Origin: Paramecium octaurelia
Taxonomy: Eukaryota > Ciliophora > Oligohymenophorea > Peniculida > Parameciidae
Direction of reading: 5' to 3'
Assembly: GCA_905182995.1 (NCBI GenBank)
Contig: CAJJDP010000085.1
Location: 172,044-236,043 of the forward strand
Length of the DNA: 64,000 nucleotides
The position numbers and the translations under genes are program-made. The notes beneath the pieces were generated by a model. The model was given only the letters and a program-made list of their open reading frames with translations, ran no database searches and was not told the DNA's origin. This document shows, piece by piece, positions 1-13,861 of the stretch. Numbering within the stretch: position 1 is the stretch's first letter; every line of letters starts with the position of its first letter.

Positions 1-3000
1 TTATTCTTTTTTATATTTTTCATCTATTTTAACAACAAATTGATTTGATAGATTTGTTAATTTCAAATATTTGAAAATTGAATTTACCGATTTCATGATA
101 GCCAACTTATATTTTTTGTAATAAATTTTTACTATACTTTCAATAAATGGAAAAGTTATAATAAGAAAAAGTACCATCAAACATGTTTAGAATGCGAGAG
201 ATATCCCTATATTATTTAGCTATTCGCTCTCATATTTAATAGCGGATAAAAATATTGATATTGAACATATTTAGCCTGACTATAAGTCAAACTTATTGAA
301 TTTTGTTATAATGTAGGGCTTTTTGTTAATGCCTAGTAGTTAGTAAATAATTAGGCTCAAACCTATTAAGGAAGCTTTCAAATGTATTTTAGTCTCAAAA
401 TATGTCAAAATCAGAATCATAATAGCTCTTTTACTCAATTTTATTTATTCCCAGTAATAGCTTTCTTTTACATATTCATTTTAAAGATAACAAACATGAG
501 GTCTGAAAATGTAGTAGTTATCCAATCCTTTTCTATGAAAATACATTAACAAAAACAATGACAGAGGAATTAAACAACCAAAGATAATCAATCCAGGAAG
601 GACCAAATACATAAGCCATTAAAAATGAGTTTCTGTATTAAATTTTAATGTTAGATCTCCTGATATATATGATAAATTGGATATTTCTCTATATGAAACC
701 AGTGAACATAACCTAATTTGAAATAAATTATACATTTTGATACATCCTGCGTAAGTGAAAATATATAAACAAAGTAATGTATTTGAATTGTTATTTAATT
801 TAAATTTGAATGAATGAGATTTGAAAATATGATCAATCCAAAAGTTATTATCAGGACTTGCATTAACATCAGTATCAAAATTGAGATAATTTTTGAATAG
901 ATTAACTCAATATCTACTGATTGAGATAAATAGCAATCTAAATTATTAGCCATTGAATAAGATTAATTACTGGCTTATTCAACAAAGTTAAACTAAAACG
1001 AAAAAGTAATATTAAATGCGAATATTACAGAATAAATCCATAAATAGTTTATAAGCATTTTTATTAGAATACCCTCAAGATCTATAAATATTAAAATAAT
1101 ATACCTTGATTTAATTTAAAAAGGATTTCATTAAAGCTTCCTTAAATTTTGTAATATAAGAATAAATCATTTGATTTTCCAATACTTTTTAAGGTAAGTA
1201 TTATTGAAAATATGGCCCTAAGAGTATAACCAAAGATTACCATGCAGTATTTAAGATGAAAGGAACAATGCTATTGTAAGGATTTCTTTCCTATATTAAT
1301 TTTCATTTATTTTCAAGTATCTTGTATTCCAAAACAAAGAAAACATTCAGAATTTTATTAATTTTTTATAAACTTTCCATTTCCTTAAATATCATAAATA
1401 TCACATTCTTCACACAAAGCACCAATATGGCCTACAGTACATAGTTCATCTGCAACACCCCACTCTCCTTAACAAAACCTTGTTATTTTAAAACATAAGG
1501 TGGAATAATCCGATAAATAATTTGGTCTCCAATAGCCCTGCTATAATTTGATTTGATTTGAAGTTATCTCCTAAAATTTCTCCTTATCAAATATTGAGCA
1601 CTTAAATGTATCATATGTCACAGAATAAAATCCTTGATTTGATTCGCATGTTTAACATCCATTATCGAAGTAGAACTCTCCGAGTTGACACTTATAACTT
1701 TTAGCTTAAATGATGTATTTTAAAGGATTTTCAGAGTCTGAAGTAGAACAAGTAATGTCGACATCTAAATACGTGTTCTCTCGATCGTATGGATCGAATG
1801 AAAAAGAAATTGAACTTAGGTCAAAGTGATTTTTTTCAATATTATAAGGCAATTAAATTATTTTTTGGTTGTTTCCATCAATTATTTTTCCATTCATTTT
1901 CATAATCCATTCTTTTATAAAACAAGTTGAATTAATAAGATTTTTCTGCAACTCTTTTAAATTATTCTTAAACATTAATTCTAACTATTTAATCTACTTA
2001 TAATTTTATTATTATTTAGGAATATAAAGTGAAAAGCCCTGAATTTTTTGACCACTAGGAATCATTAAATAATGAGTTTGTATTTTAACTTCTTGATCAA
2101 TTGTAAAATATGGAAAAATCTTTAGAATATAGGTTTAAGTTTCTGAAGAAGGTAAATTTATTCCCTGCATTTCTACAGAGTTTATAAATAATGCTAAATG
2201 AGCCTCATTAAAAACCAATTAAGTTGAAATAAAATTATTTTAATTCAAATTATTGTTTCCACTAAAATATATTCCTCCTCCTTCATTTGCTTGATTGTAA
2301 ATAATGATGGAATTTTTTATGATAAATTGATCACTTTTCAACTATAAAAAGATCCCCCCTCCTCTTAAGCTGGCTTTGTTTTATGCTATTTTGCAGTTTT
2401 TGATAATGATTGGACTACTCAATGAGAGTGCAACGCCTTAGCTTCCACTATTTTTAATGAAATTAGAGCTTAATAATTGAATAGCTGGTTTTTCCTAATT
2501 ATCATCCAAAATTCTTAAACATCCATATTATTTTATATTATTGTAATACAATTAAGTTCTTAAATTTTGAAATTTTAAAATTTTAGTAAATTAAGTTCAA
2601 TTAATCCATTAGTGCAATGCGTACAATCATTCTCTTCTATATCTATTTGGTTAAAATAGAAAGAATTCTAGCTTGATCGACTTTTAATATTAATTAATGA
2701 AGATTAAGCTTATGTTTGTTTATCCATTANCTTGTATTCCAAAACAAAGAAAACATTCAGAATTTTATTAATTTTTTATAAACTTTCCATTTCCTTAAAT
2801 ATCATAAATATCACATTCTTCACACAAAGCACCAATATGGCCTACAGTACATAGTTCATCTGCAACACCCCACTCTCCTTAACAAAACCTTGTTATTTTA
2901 AAACATAAGGTGGAATAATCCGATAAATAATTTGGTCTCCAATAGCCCTGCTATAATTTGATTTGATTTGAAGTTATCTCCTAAAATTTCTCCTTATCAA

Positions 3001-6000
3001 ATATTGAGCACTTAAATGTATCATATGTCACAGAATAAAATCCTTGATTTGATTCGCATGTTTAACATCCATTATCGAAGTAGAACTCTCCGAGTTGACA
3101 CTTATAACTTTTAGCTTAAATGATGTATTTTAAAGGATTTTCAGAGTCTGAAGTAGAACAAGTAATGTCGACATCTAAATACGTGTTCTCTCGATCGTAT
3201 GGATCGAATGAAAAAGAAATTGAACTTAGGTCAAAGTGATTTTTTTCAATATTATAAGGCAATTAAATTATTTTTTGGTTGTTTCCATCAATTATTTTTC
3301 CATTCATTTTCATAATCCATTCTTTTATAAAACAAGTTGAATTAATAAGATTTTTCTGCAACTCTTTTAAATTATTCTTAAACATTAATTCTAACTATTT
3401 AATCTACTTATAATTTTATTATTATTTAGGAATATAAAGTGAAAAGCCCTGAATTTTTTGACCACTAGGAATCATTAAATAATGAGTTTGTATTTTAACT
3501 TCTTGATCAATTGTAAAATATGGAAAAATCTTTAGAATATAGGTTTAAGTTTCTGAAGAAGGTAAATTTATTCCCTGCATTTCTACAGAGTTTATAAATA
3601 ATGCTAAATGAGCCTCATTAAAAACCAATTAAGTTGAAATAAAATTATTTTAATTCAAATTATTGTTTCCACTAAAATATATTCCTCCTCCTTCATTTGC
3701 TTGATTGTAAATAATGATGGAATTTTTTATGATAAATTGATCACTTTTCAACTATAAAAAGATCCCCCCTCCTCTTAAGCTGGCTTTGTTTTATGCTATT
3801 TTGCAGTTTTTGATAATGATTGGACTACTCAATGAGAGTGCAACGCCTTAGCTTCCACTATTTTTAATGAAATTAGAGCTTAATAATTGAATAGCTGGTT
3901 TTTCCTAATTATCATCCAAAATTCTTAAACATCCATATTATTTTATATTATTGTAATACAATTAAGTTCTTAAATTTTGAAATTTTAAAATTTTAGTAAA
4001 TTAAGTTCAATTAATCCATTAGTGCAATGCGTACAATCATTCTCTTCTATATCTATTTGGTTAAAATAGAAAGAATTCTAGCTTGATCGACTTTTAATAT
4101 TAATTAATGAAGATTAAGCTTATGTTTGTTTATCCATTATAGAAAGTATTTCATCAAAGTAGTAGAATGTTTAACTCTCTGGTGAGCTTTTTGATTAATT
4201 AGCAACTATAATGCTCCCATTAAGTATATAATTGAAGTCCTAAAGTAATATTTTTTCTAGCCCTGATTGAAATTTTGAACTATTGTAAATTTTAACTTAA
4301 TGTAGCACAGTTTATGACGAGATGTCTATCATTTGATTAATTAAAATTAATTGAAAGGAGTAAAGTTTTTGTAGCTAATTGATGTAAATCTTTTCAAGAG
4401 TTAATTTTGGTGCATTTAATATATTCAAAAGTGGTGATAAATATATACCTTCTAAACTAACATTAGTCATTTATATCGAAGAGCTTTCAACAAAAATTAA
4501 TGAATTTTAGCTACTTGTAATAACTAATAGTTCCGTTAAACTTAGATACCCAAGTGAAGAAAATAATGATATCCATGATTCCTTTTTTTGGGCTATCATT
4601 ATATTTCTTAATTCTAAATAGTTTTTATAAAAGATTTTATTAGAGAATGACACTTAAAGTATTTGATTCATTAAAGATAGACAATCATAGATCTAAATAT
4701 TGATCAATCTAATCATATTAGAAATGGTTGATGGTTAAATAGATAGAACAGATGAAGACATTCGATTAAAAACATTCTGAAACTTAGAATCCTAAAGTTT
4801 AAAATCTAAATGACTGTTTTCCGCATAAATGCTAATACAACCTGAGCTATTAGAAAACTGTTTCAAGTCACTTATCATATCATTTGCAAAAATTTAATTT
4901 AGTTTTATTATCCCAAAATCTTATGTCTTAATTTCAAAAATTGCACTCTTTGATGCTAGGATATTTTTAAAGTTCCAATTTACACAAGTGAACAAGGCTG
5001 CAATTACAGATTTAAATCTTTATTATTCAATTTGATTAAATTATTTATATTTAAAATTTGAATATTAAAATGCAATAACAACCTATGAAACGGCTATATT
5101 TAACCTACTCCTCCTATATTTTTTATATTAAAATTTCCAAAAGCAAACTGATTAATTTGTTATTGATTAAGATGTTAATTCAATTTTATACCATAAAATT
5201 TTTCCCAAAGATCATAGGTTAGAACATTGTGGTTAGAAATTTGTAAATTTTCCATAATTACGGTTTATGAATGTATATAAACAAAAGGGTTATAGGAATT
5301 AGTAAATGCATTTTATTAAGAGACAAAATTAGATATTTATATCTTGCTAGATTGAATATTTAAGAAAAGTAATGAGGCGTAAGATTATAAATTGCTTTCA
5401 ACTAAAGAATGAAAGCAATTTTCAGAAAATTAAATTTTATTTACCAAAATATTCACAATTTATTCTGTATTGATAACTAAAAGTGAAAAGGATTGTTTTG
5501 ATTCTTTAAATAATTTTAAATTTCCAATAAATGTAAGATTCGTAATTTCTAGTAAGGAAGAATTAGAAAACTCTTTTTTCTATTATAAATCCACAACAGA
5601 TTCGTCAATCGTGTATTAGTTGATAATCTAAATGGAAGTAATATTTAAAGCATAAAAGTTCTCTATTTTCAAAAGCTGATTTTTTTAATAATTTTTAACT
5701 TAGTCATTCTTAAATGACAATTAATTTATTTAAGCAGAATTTTCATAAATTACATTTGAAAATACAATATCATTGCCATAAAAAATGTTAAATATGAGAA
5801 TGTTTTTTAAGTTTTGGAAACTTAAATCCTAGATTTGTAATTTAAAACAACTAATTGTAAAGAGATATTATTTATTATTTGAATTATCTATACTTGCAAT
5901 TTCATTGAAGAGAAGGTTAGTAATCACCAAATTTATTTGACTTAATTACTAATTAATTTTAGTATTCAAAATATTTGAATTCTGAATGTAATTTTATTAA

Positions 6001-9000
6001 GCCTCAAGTGAATTTAAACTAACATAAATCGATGAATCTTCATTTTTCTCAATTATTTAAATGAATTGTTACTCTATGCATTTATTTTAAGTGGCCTATA
6101 ACTATGAGATATATAAATTGTAATTTGATGAAAAAAGTTTTGATAATAACAAATATTCTTTTGAAAATAGAAGTCAGTTATGGAGAGTGAAACATAGTTT
6201 TTACAATTTAAAAGACATGAATTTTCAAATTTGCTCTACTTGATTGTCACATTTAAAAAATCCACTTTACTTAATTGCTTAATGTTAGCATCAATAATCA
6301 AAAAATCAGAATTTATGAATGAACTTTCTTCTATATAAAGGTGTTTAAATGTTGCTAAATTAAAATAAGGCTGAATTAAAAAAAGAGAGATTTTTAATAA
6401 AAAAATTCTCTATAATTACAATTCTTTCAATTAGGCTATTTGTTAAATTAAAAAATGAAGAATTTAGAAAGCTCAAGTTTATTAGGTAAACATCTATCAG
6501 ATTCACATCACCAAATAATTCACTTTAAAAGATTGATTAGGTTTCATTTAATTAAGTATCCAAATAAGTAAAATTAAGCAAACTTAAGTTCGTCTTTGAA
6601 TTGTTGTTTCTAATGGCAAAAGAAATTGTTTCTTGAATAATAATTTAATTCAACTCAAGCTTATCAACATCAGAAATATTCTTTATACCTGGTGACACTA
6701 ATACAACGGATCTGCTTTCAAATAAAGAATTTTCAATAAGTTAGTTATCCTAATAAATCTCAGATAATATTTTTTCATTATTTGATGAAATTTTCTTTAA
6801 TCTTTATTTTATCTCTTTAGTAGTTGAAAAAATTATTAAAAGATTTTAAATGCTAACAATATTAAACCCTTTCTAGAACTCACAATGATATGAAGGAATT
6901 TAAGTGAAAAAACTTATTGCTTAAGCTAGCTATTGAGAAGAAGAGCAGTAAAACATGAGGCCATACTGTTGGTATAATGAAATTGAAGAATCAAACTATC
7001 AATGCCTAATTTATTCAAATATTCATTATTTACCAAAACCTACCGCAGTATTTAAGAAGGTAAGCAAATCTCTATTACCCTTTTAAAAAACAATATTTAA
7101 GAACAGGTTTCATCGAAACAATATTTTGCAATTTAATCGTATGGATCCAAATAGATTTAAGGATCTTAAGCGGATCTTAGACACTTCTTCGTATAGATGA
7201 GATTATTATCTTTTATTTCAAAATTGTTCTTTTAGCTCTAAAATTTAAAGAAATAAATATATGTATTTCATCGTTAGTTCTGACCTAACAAACTGAGCAA
7301 AGTTGAGTGCATTCAGAGCATTTCCCATTTATTTATTCTCTGATAGGTTAGTAGTATTAATTTAAAGGACAAATGTTACAATAATATGTATCGGAATCAT
7401 TTTTGCAGTCCAAGCATGAAGGATTACAATACCAAGTACATCTTAAATGATGATCGAGTTTATAGCCCTCTAGACATTCTAGTGCCATTTAGTAGACGCT
7501 GCCATCGAGTTTAGATTGAAAATAGAAGGATTTATTTGGAAGGAATTACATCATGAAACCCTAAATTCTTTGCATCCATCCATTCTTAATAGCACCTTCA
7601 ACTAATATTTTAGCATTAGTAAATCCTTACTCAAATAGCAACCTCCTGTTTTAAGAGAAGTAACATAACCGATCTGACAGATGATACATTTTATCGTAAA
7701 TTCTGGTGATTAAATACATTGTAAACAGTAAGGATGATAATTTGGCAATTAATTATTTCAGGAGCCAAAGTAAAATCACCAATTTGTGATAATGTACAGA
7801 CTTCTGAACCATCATAAATAAAAGACCTCAAACATTGCTATATTTTTGGAGTCTTAAATTAGCATTAACCAATAGAAAAATCGAAAATAATATTGTCATC
7901 AAATAATGCACAACCAATCTTGACTTCTTGGTCTGGATCAAAATCGTCAAAGTTATTGTAAAGAGTGCATTTAGATAAGTCATTAACCTGATATTCAAAG
8001 CAGTGTTTACAATTTCGAATAGTACATAAATTGCACCTTCTTTGTGAATTAAGATAATAGGGAGGCAAACAAACTTATTAGCTAGTATATTCATCAAGTA
8101 AAATACAATTGCCATCTTAGCATTTATATGTATAATAGCATTATACACATTGATAACCATCTATTTTTTTAATACTCCTAAAGCAACCATCAAAAATTTG
8201 ATAAAAAACCTCTTATTTTACACTTATCTCATTCTTTATATCATAATCATTAGCAAGGAAGGTATAGGAACTATTCCAATTTTTATAATAAATCAAATCG
8301 CTCCCATCAAAACCAAAAAATGGTTGATAACCTTGCCGCATAGTGGTTTGAGTAGAACCATTTTATTTTAAGTATAAATCAATTTCACAATAGGAATTTT
8401 TACTCCATCCTTTAGGATTCTACAGTCATTCTTAACAAGTGGACACTNCCTAATTTATTCAAATATTCATTATTTACCAAAACCTACCGCAGTATTTAAG
8501 AAGGTAAGCAAATCTCTATTACCCTTTTAAAAAACAATATTTAAGAACAGGTTTCATCGAAACAATATTTTGCAATTTAATCGTATGGATCCAAATAGAT
8601 TTAAGGATCTTAAGCGGATCTTAGACACTTCTTCGTATAGATGAGATTATTATCTTTTATTTCAAAATTGTTCTTTTAGCTCTAAAATTTAAAGAAATAA
8701 ATATATGTATTTCATCGTTAGTTCTGACCTAACAAACTGAGCAAAGTTGAGTGCATTCAGAGCATTTCCCATTTATTTATTCTCTGATAGGTTAGTAGTA
8801 TTAATTTAAAGGACAAATGTTACAATAATATGTATCGGAATCATTTTTGCAGTCCAAGCATGAAGGATTACAATACCAAGTACATCTTAAATGATGATCG
8901 AGTTTATAGCCCTCTAGACATTCTAGTGCCATTTAGTAGACGCTGCCATCGAGTTTAGATTGAAAATAGAAGGATTTATTTGGAAGGAATTACATCATGA

Positions 9001-11364
9001 AACCCTAAATTCTTTGCATCCATCCATTCTTAATAGCACCTTCAACTAATATTTTAGCATTAGTAAATCCTTACTCAAATAGCAACCTCCTGTTTTAAGA
9101 GAAGTAACATAACCGATCTGACAGATGATACATTTTATCGTAAATTCTGGTGATTAAATACATTGTAAACAGTAAGGATGATAATTTGGCAATTAATTAT
9201 TTCAGGAGCCAAAGTAAAATCACCAATTTGTGATAATGTACAGACTTCTGAACCATCATAAATAAAAGACCTCAAACATTGCTATATTTTTGGAGTCTTA
9301 AATTAGCATTAACCAATAGAAAAATCGAAAATAATATTGTCATCAAATAATGCACAACCAATCTTGACTTCTTGGTCTGGATCAAAATCGTCAAAGTTAT
9401 TGTAAAGAGTGCATTTAGATAAGTCATTAACCTGATATTCAAAGCAGTGTTTACAATTTCGAATAGTACATAAATTGCACCTTCTTTGTGAATTAAGATA
9501 ATAGGGAGGCAAACAAACTTATTAGCTAGTATATTCATCAAGTAAAATACAATTGCCATCTTAGCATTTATATGTATAATAGCATTATACACATTGATAA
9601 CCATCTATTTTTTTAATACTCCTAAAGCAACCATCAAAAATTTGATAAAAAACCTCTTATTTTACACTTATCTCATTCTTTATATCATAATCATTAGCAA
9701 GGAAGGTATAGGAACTATTCCAATTTTTATAATAAATCAAATCGCTCCCATCAAAACCAAAAAATGGTTGATAACCTTGCCGCATAGTGGTTTGAGTAGA
9801 ACCATTTTATTTTAAGTATAAATCAATTTCACAATAGGAATTTTTACTCCATCCTTTAGGATTCTACAGTCATTCTTAACAAGTGGACACTTTCTCATTA
9901 ATTATAGAAGGACTAGTTAATAAATTAAGTAGAATTACCATGGAATGCACAGATCTTCATATTCAAAATATCCAAATTTACACCTAGGCATTTTTTTCTT
10001 AATATTTGATAACTCTAATCCATAATCTATATGAGAAACACAATCCTCTTAATCAATAGTATGAATTGCAAAAACACAAGCTTTGAATTTAGGCAAATAA
10101 ATTCTCAAAGTAGTACAAGATAAGCAATTATTCTACTATGGCCCATCACATTCTGAACAACTATAATGGCAACATTATATATCATACTCTGTTTCACAAT
10201 TGTTAAATATCATATTTCCTAATAAAATATTTAAAAAATTTGTCTTGGATTAATAGATATTACGATACTAAAGTTTAAATTAGGTACCCTTAAACTAATT
10301 TACTTATTATTAAGTACTATATTCATAAATATTATAATCTTCATAAAATTTGATGTTAATTATCAATTAATTAGTAATTAGTTGTATTGTGAACTTTTGC
10401 CAAAGAATTAAACTATGCAAAATATCAAATTCTTTTTAAATTAAATTAGAATTATTTATACTGACTGATGGAAATGTGTAGCTATAGGTCGTAACAGTTA
10501 CTTAATTTCTATTTGGAGATCTTGTACGATACTCTAAATAATATCAGTAATCTTCAACCATCCAGATAGTTGAAAAGAATCACAGTTTATATTCTCGGAA
10601 ATAAAAACTTGATTATCCAACTATGTCATCATCATATTATCCTAAACTCTTAAATTAATATTCTCCTAACAAATACAAACATTATATGGTTCAAAAATCC
10701 TTCTTGCTAATTCTTCCTGATCTTCATCCACCAAAATCTCTCCAAATTCATATTCAACTTTTATTAATTTTCCAGGAAAATATGAAAACCTTGTACCTTA
10801 TGAGATTGTTTCAATCAAGGATTGTTTTACTATCATTCCCCCTCCAAAAATTAATTTTAGGCTTTGATCCTTAAAAGGATATTTAATTAACAAATTTTAG
10901 CGTATAACTTTCTATTAATATATAAAAACTAATTCAAATCTTTCTTAAAAAGGCCATTATAAAATTTCAAAAAAATACCATATATTTTCGTACTCTAATG
11001 GATTTATTTCTATGGTAAATGAATGTTGCACATAATTATTATCAATAAATGCAATTGTTTTTGTGATCATCTATAAAGAATCATTTATACAATCATAATA
11101 TATTAGATTAAGAGTCTAAGTCGATTCTTCAATTGCACTATGTAAATGGTAACAATCACTATCAAATAATCCAACATTTCCAACTTAAAGAATGTTTGTT
11201 AAAGGATTATATTTTGACCATAATCCATATCTAAAGGCACTTGAAATTGATTGGATATCTTCTGATATTGCAATAGATTATTAACTATATTAATAGAACG
11301 AATCCATTTCCTTTACCTTCAGACTACTCAAGTTATTAACCAACAAAAGTATAAAATAGTACAT
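1..11364 (-). CDS. Giant secreted/membrane surface protein, C-terminus cut by window edge
   Basis: Read with TAA/TAG as Gln. The ATG at 11364 starts a hydrophobic leader (MYYFILLLVNNLSS), so the protein enters the secretory route. An N-terminal module (about 11300-10250) carries ILQVGNVGLFD and CDSFQLSGWLK, which resemble concanavalin/LamG-like N-termini of large ciliate surface proteins. A Cys-rich part follows (about 10200-7080), then a long Asn/Leu-rich stretch (about 6950-1350) with GGGI turns near 2250-2400 that suggests a right-handed beta-helix. The last 650 bases encode membrane segments such as GLIIFGCLIPLSLFLLMYF. The frame is still open at base 1. Frame changes near 10530 and 7030 fit tiny introns I could not place exactly. 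Two N-flanked duplications lie inside and inflate it; the real coding span here is about 8.5 kb. The function is unknown; the module order is an inference. Confidence 0.75.
1321..4139. repeat. N-flanked direct duplication 1 (1,409 bp x2)
   Basis: Copies 1321-2729 and 2731-4139 are separated by the single N at 2730. I saw no difference between them, down to AT-rich coding detail. The sequence continues normally on the outer sides. This is the pattern of two contig ends that overlap but were joined with one N instead of being merged. It lies inside the beta-helix part of the giant minus-strand gene and disrupts it artificially. Confidence 0.95.
7005..9891. repeat. N-flanked direct duplication 2 (1,443 bp x2)
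   Basis: Copies 7005-8447 and 8449-9891 flank the N at 8448 with an offset of exactly 1,444. They cover the Cys-rich part of the giant minus-strand gene. Short ORFs seen at 7828 and again at 9272 are the same shadow repeated. Most likely an assembly join. Confidence 0.95.
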
Positions 11365-13299
11365 ATTTAATTTTTAAATAATTAAACAATCCAAAATACT
11401 TCTACTTATTGTTAATTTTTGGAATAATAAAGAGTTATATATCAGAATTACAAAATAAACATAGGGATAGTTTTTGCTCATTTCTCAAAGGTTTAATATA
11501 TTTAAGATAAATCTATGTAAAATACCATTATCTCTGAACAAAAATAAAAGATAAAATCATAAAAAGAACTTACTCAATTAATCTCAAATTTGATATTTAA
11601 AACATAAAATATATATATATTAGAATAAAATTGATAAGATTCTCATTCACTAAGTCAACAACATTAAACCGAGTTTCATTTTTACGTCTTCGTACAAAAT
11701 TTTTTAACTTTTAAAAATGACATATTAAATGAAAGCGCAGATAAGATATAATCAAGCTAAAAGTAAGGATATATTTATATTTGAAATAGATACTCTCTAA
11801 AAGCGACAAAATAGCATAGAAGAAATGTTAAATCATTAATAAATAAATAAACATAAAATAATATCAAAATAAGTTGAAGAGTTTTTCTGTTTTCATATTC
11901 TAGGTATCAGTTTTATATATAAAGTCTTTATCATAAATTAATTAAGTATTTTTGAATCTAAGTTGCAGGTGAATTCAGACTTTAAGAAATTTTATATATT
12001 TATTAATTATATATTTAATTATATCAATTCATTATGATAATCAANTTGTACCTTATGAGATTGTTTCAATCAAGGATTGTTTTACTATCATTCCCCCTCC
12101 AAAAATTAATTTTAGGCTTTGATCCTTAAAAGGATATTTAATTAACAAATTTTAGCGTATAACTTTCTATTAATATATAAAAACTAATTCAAATCTTTCT
12201 TAAAAAGGCCATTATAAAATTTCAAAAAAATACCATATATTTTCGTACTCTAATGGATTTATTTCTATGGTAAATGAATGTTGCACATAATTATTATCAA
12301 TAAATGCAATTGTTTTTGTGATCATCTATAAAGAATCATTTATACAATCATAATATATTAGATTAAGAGTCTAAGTCGATTCTTCAATTGCACTATGTAA
12401 ATGGTAACAATCACTATCAAATAATCCAACATTTCCAACTTAAAGAATGTTTGTTAAAGGATTATATTTTGACCATAATCCATATCTAAAGGCACTTGAA
12501 ATTGATTGGATATCTTCTGATATTGCAATAGATTATTAACTATATTAATAGAACGAATCCATTTCCTTTACCTTCAGACTACTCAAGTTATTAACCAACA
12601 AAAGTATAAAATAGTACATATTTAATTTTTAAATAATTAAACAATCCAAAATACTTCTACTTATTGTTAATTTTTGGAATAATAAAGAGTTATATATCAG
12701 AATTACAAAATAAACATAGGGATAGTTTTTGCTCATTTCTCAAAGGTTTAATATATTTAAGATAAATCTATGTAAAATACCATTATCTCTGAACAAAAAT
12801 AAAAGATAAAATCATAAAAAGAACTTACTCAATTAATCTCAAATTTGATATTTAAAACATAAAATATATATATATTAGAATAAAATTGATAAGATTCTCA
12901 TTCACTAAGTCAACAACATTAAACCGAGTTTCATTTTTACGTCTTCGTACAAAATTTTTTAACTTTTAAAAATGACATATTAAATGAAAGCGCAGATAAG
13001 ATATAATCAAGCTAAAAGTAAGGATATATTTATATTTGAAATAGATACTCTCTAAAAGCGACAAAATAGCATAGAAGAAATGTTAAATCATTAATAAATA
13101 AATAAACATAAAATAATATCAAAATAAGTTGAAGAGTTTTTCTGTTTTCATATTCTAGGTATCAGTTTTATATATAAAGTCTTTATCATAAATTAATTAA
13201 GTATTTTTGAATCTAAGTTGCAGGTGAATTCAGACTTTAAGAAATTTTATATATTTATTAATTATATATTTAATTATATCAATTCATTATGATAATCAA
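10791..13299. repeat. N-flanked direct duplication 3 (1,254 bp x2)
   Basis: Copies 10791-12044 and 12046-13299 flank the N at 12045. Each contains the start codon and first coding part of the giant minus-strand gene plus its upstream region. The left copy connects to the rest of the gene; the right copy connects to the intergenic DNA before the gene at 13862. Most likely an assembly join. Confidence 0.95.
12046..12619 (-). other. Duplicate N-terminal fragment of the giant surface-protein gene (assembly copy)
   Basis: This is the second copy of the first roughly 190 codons of the minus-strand gene that starts at 11364. Its ATG is at 12619 and it repeats the same signal peptide (MYYFILLLVNNLSS). 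It stops abruptly at the N at 12045 and has no downstream exons. It should not be counted as a separate gene. Confidence 0.9.
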
Positions 13300-13861
13300 T
13301 TTTCAGATTCATACTCCATTTCTAATCACATACAATTTCAATATTATTCATTAGTTTTCCCTATCCTGTAATATTTAATGTGTTAAAAATTCTTTTTGTT
13401 GTAACTAAATTATTTAATTAGAAGATAGATAATTATTATTTTCAGGGTATGAATTCTATTTTACAGGCTGAGATAGTAGATAATTACAAATCAAAGCATT
13501 TTTCACAGATTTAAATTCATTAAAAGAAAACATTATTAAAAGTTATTACGTAATGTATTTTTTTAATATTAAAGAAGATATATTGCAAATAACATGTCGA
13601 TTTAGTGTCTGTCTTTTTGAAAAAGGAGATAGATATATGTTGTAATAATATTTACCACGACAATACTTGGATGAAATATGATACATAGAATTCCAATTTA
13701 ACAAACCTAGCAATATGATGTATTAGAAATCAATTTTTATTAATATTACATTTTTTTTTTCAACATTCGGCTTTCTTGTTTGTATTAAAAATTATAGGAT
13801 TAAATAATGATTTTCGACTAGATTAGAGGTTTAATTAAACATTATTATTTACAAAAATTCT
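13300..13861. other. Intergenic, between two divergent surface-protein genes
   Basis: AT-rich spacer that must hold the promoters of both the giant minus-strand gene and the plus-strand gene at 13862. One 90-codon frame (13449-13718, plus, ciliate code) is open, but frames of that length arise easily when TGA is the only stop and its composition is not convincing, so no gene is called. Confidence 0.5.

Noticed and set aside
7828-9604. Short standard-code proteins repeated at 7828-8160 and 9272-9604
   Set aside because: They are out of frame with the Cys-rich coding sequence of the giant gene and recur only because of the N-flanked duplication.
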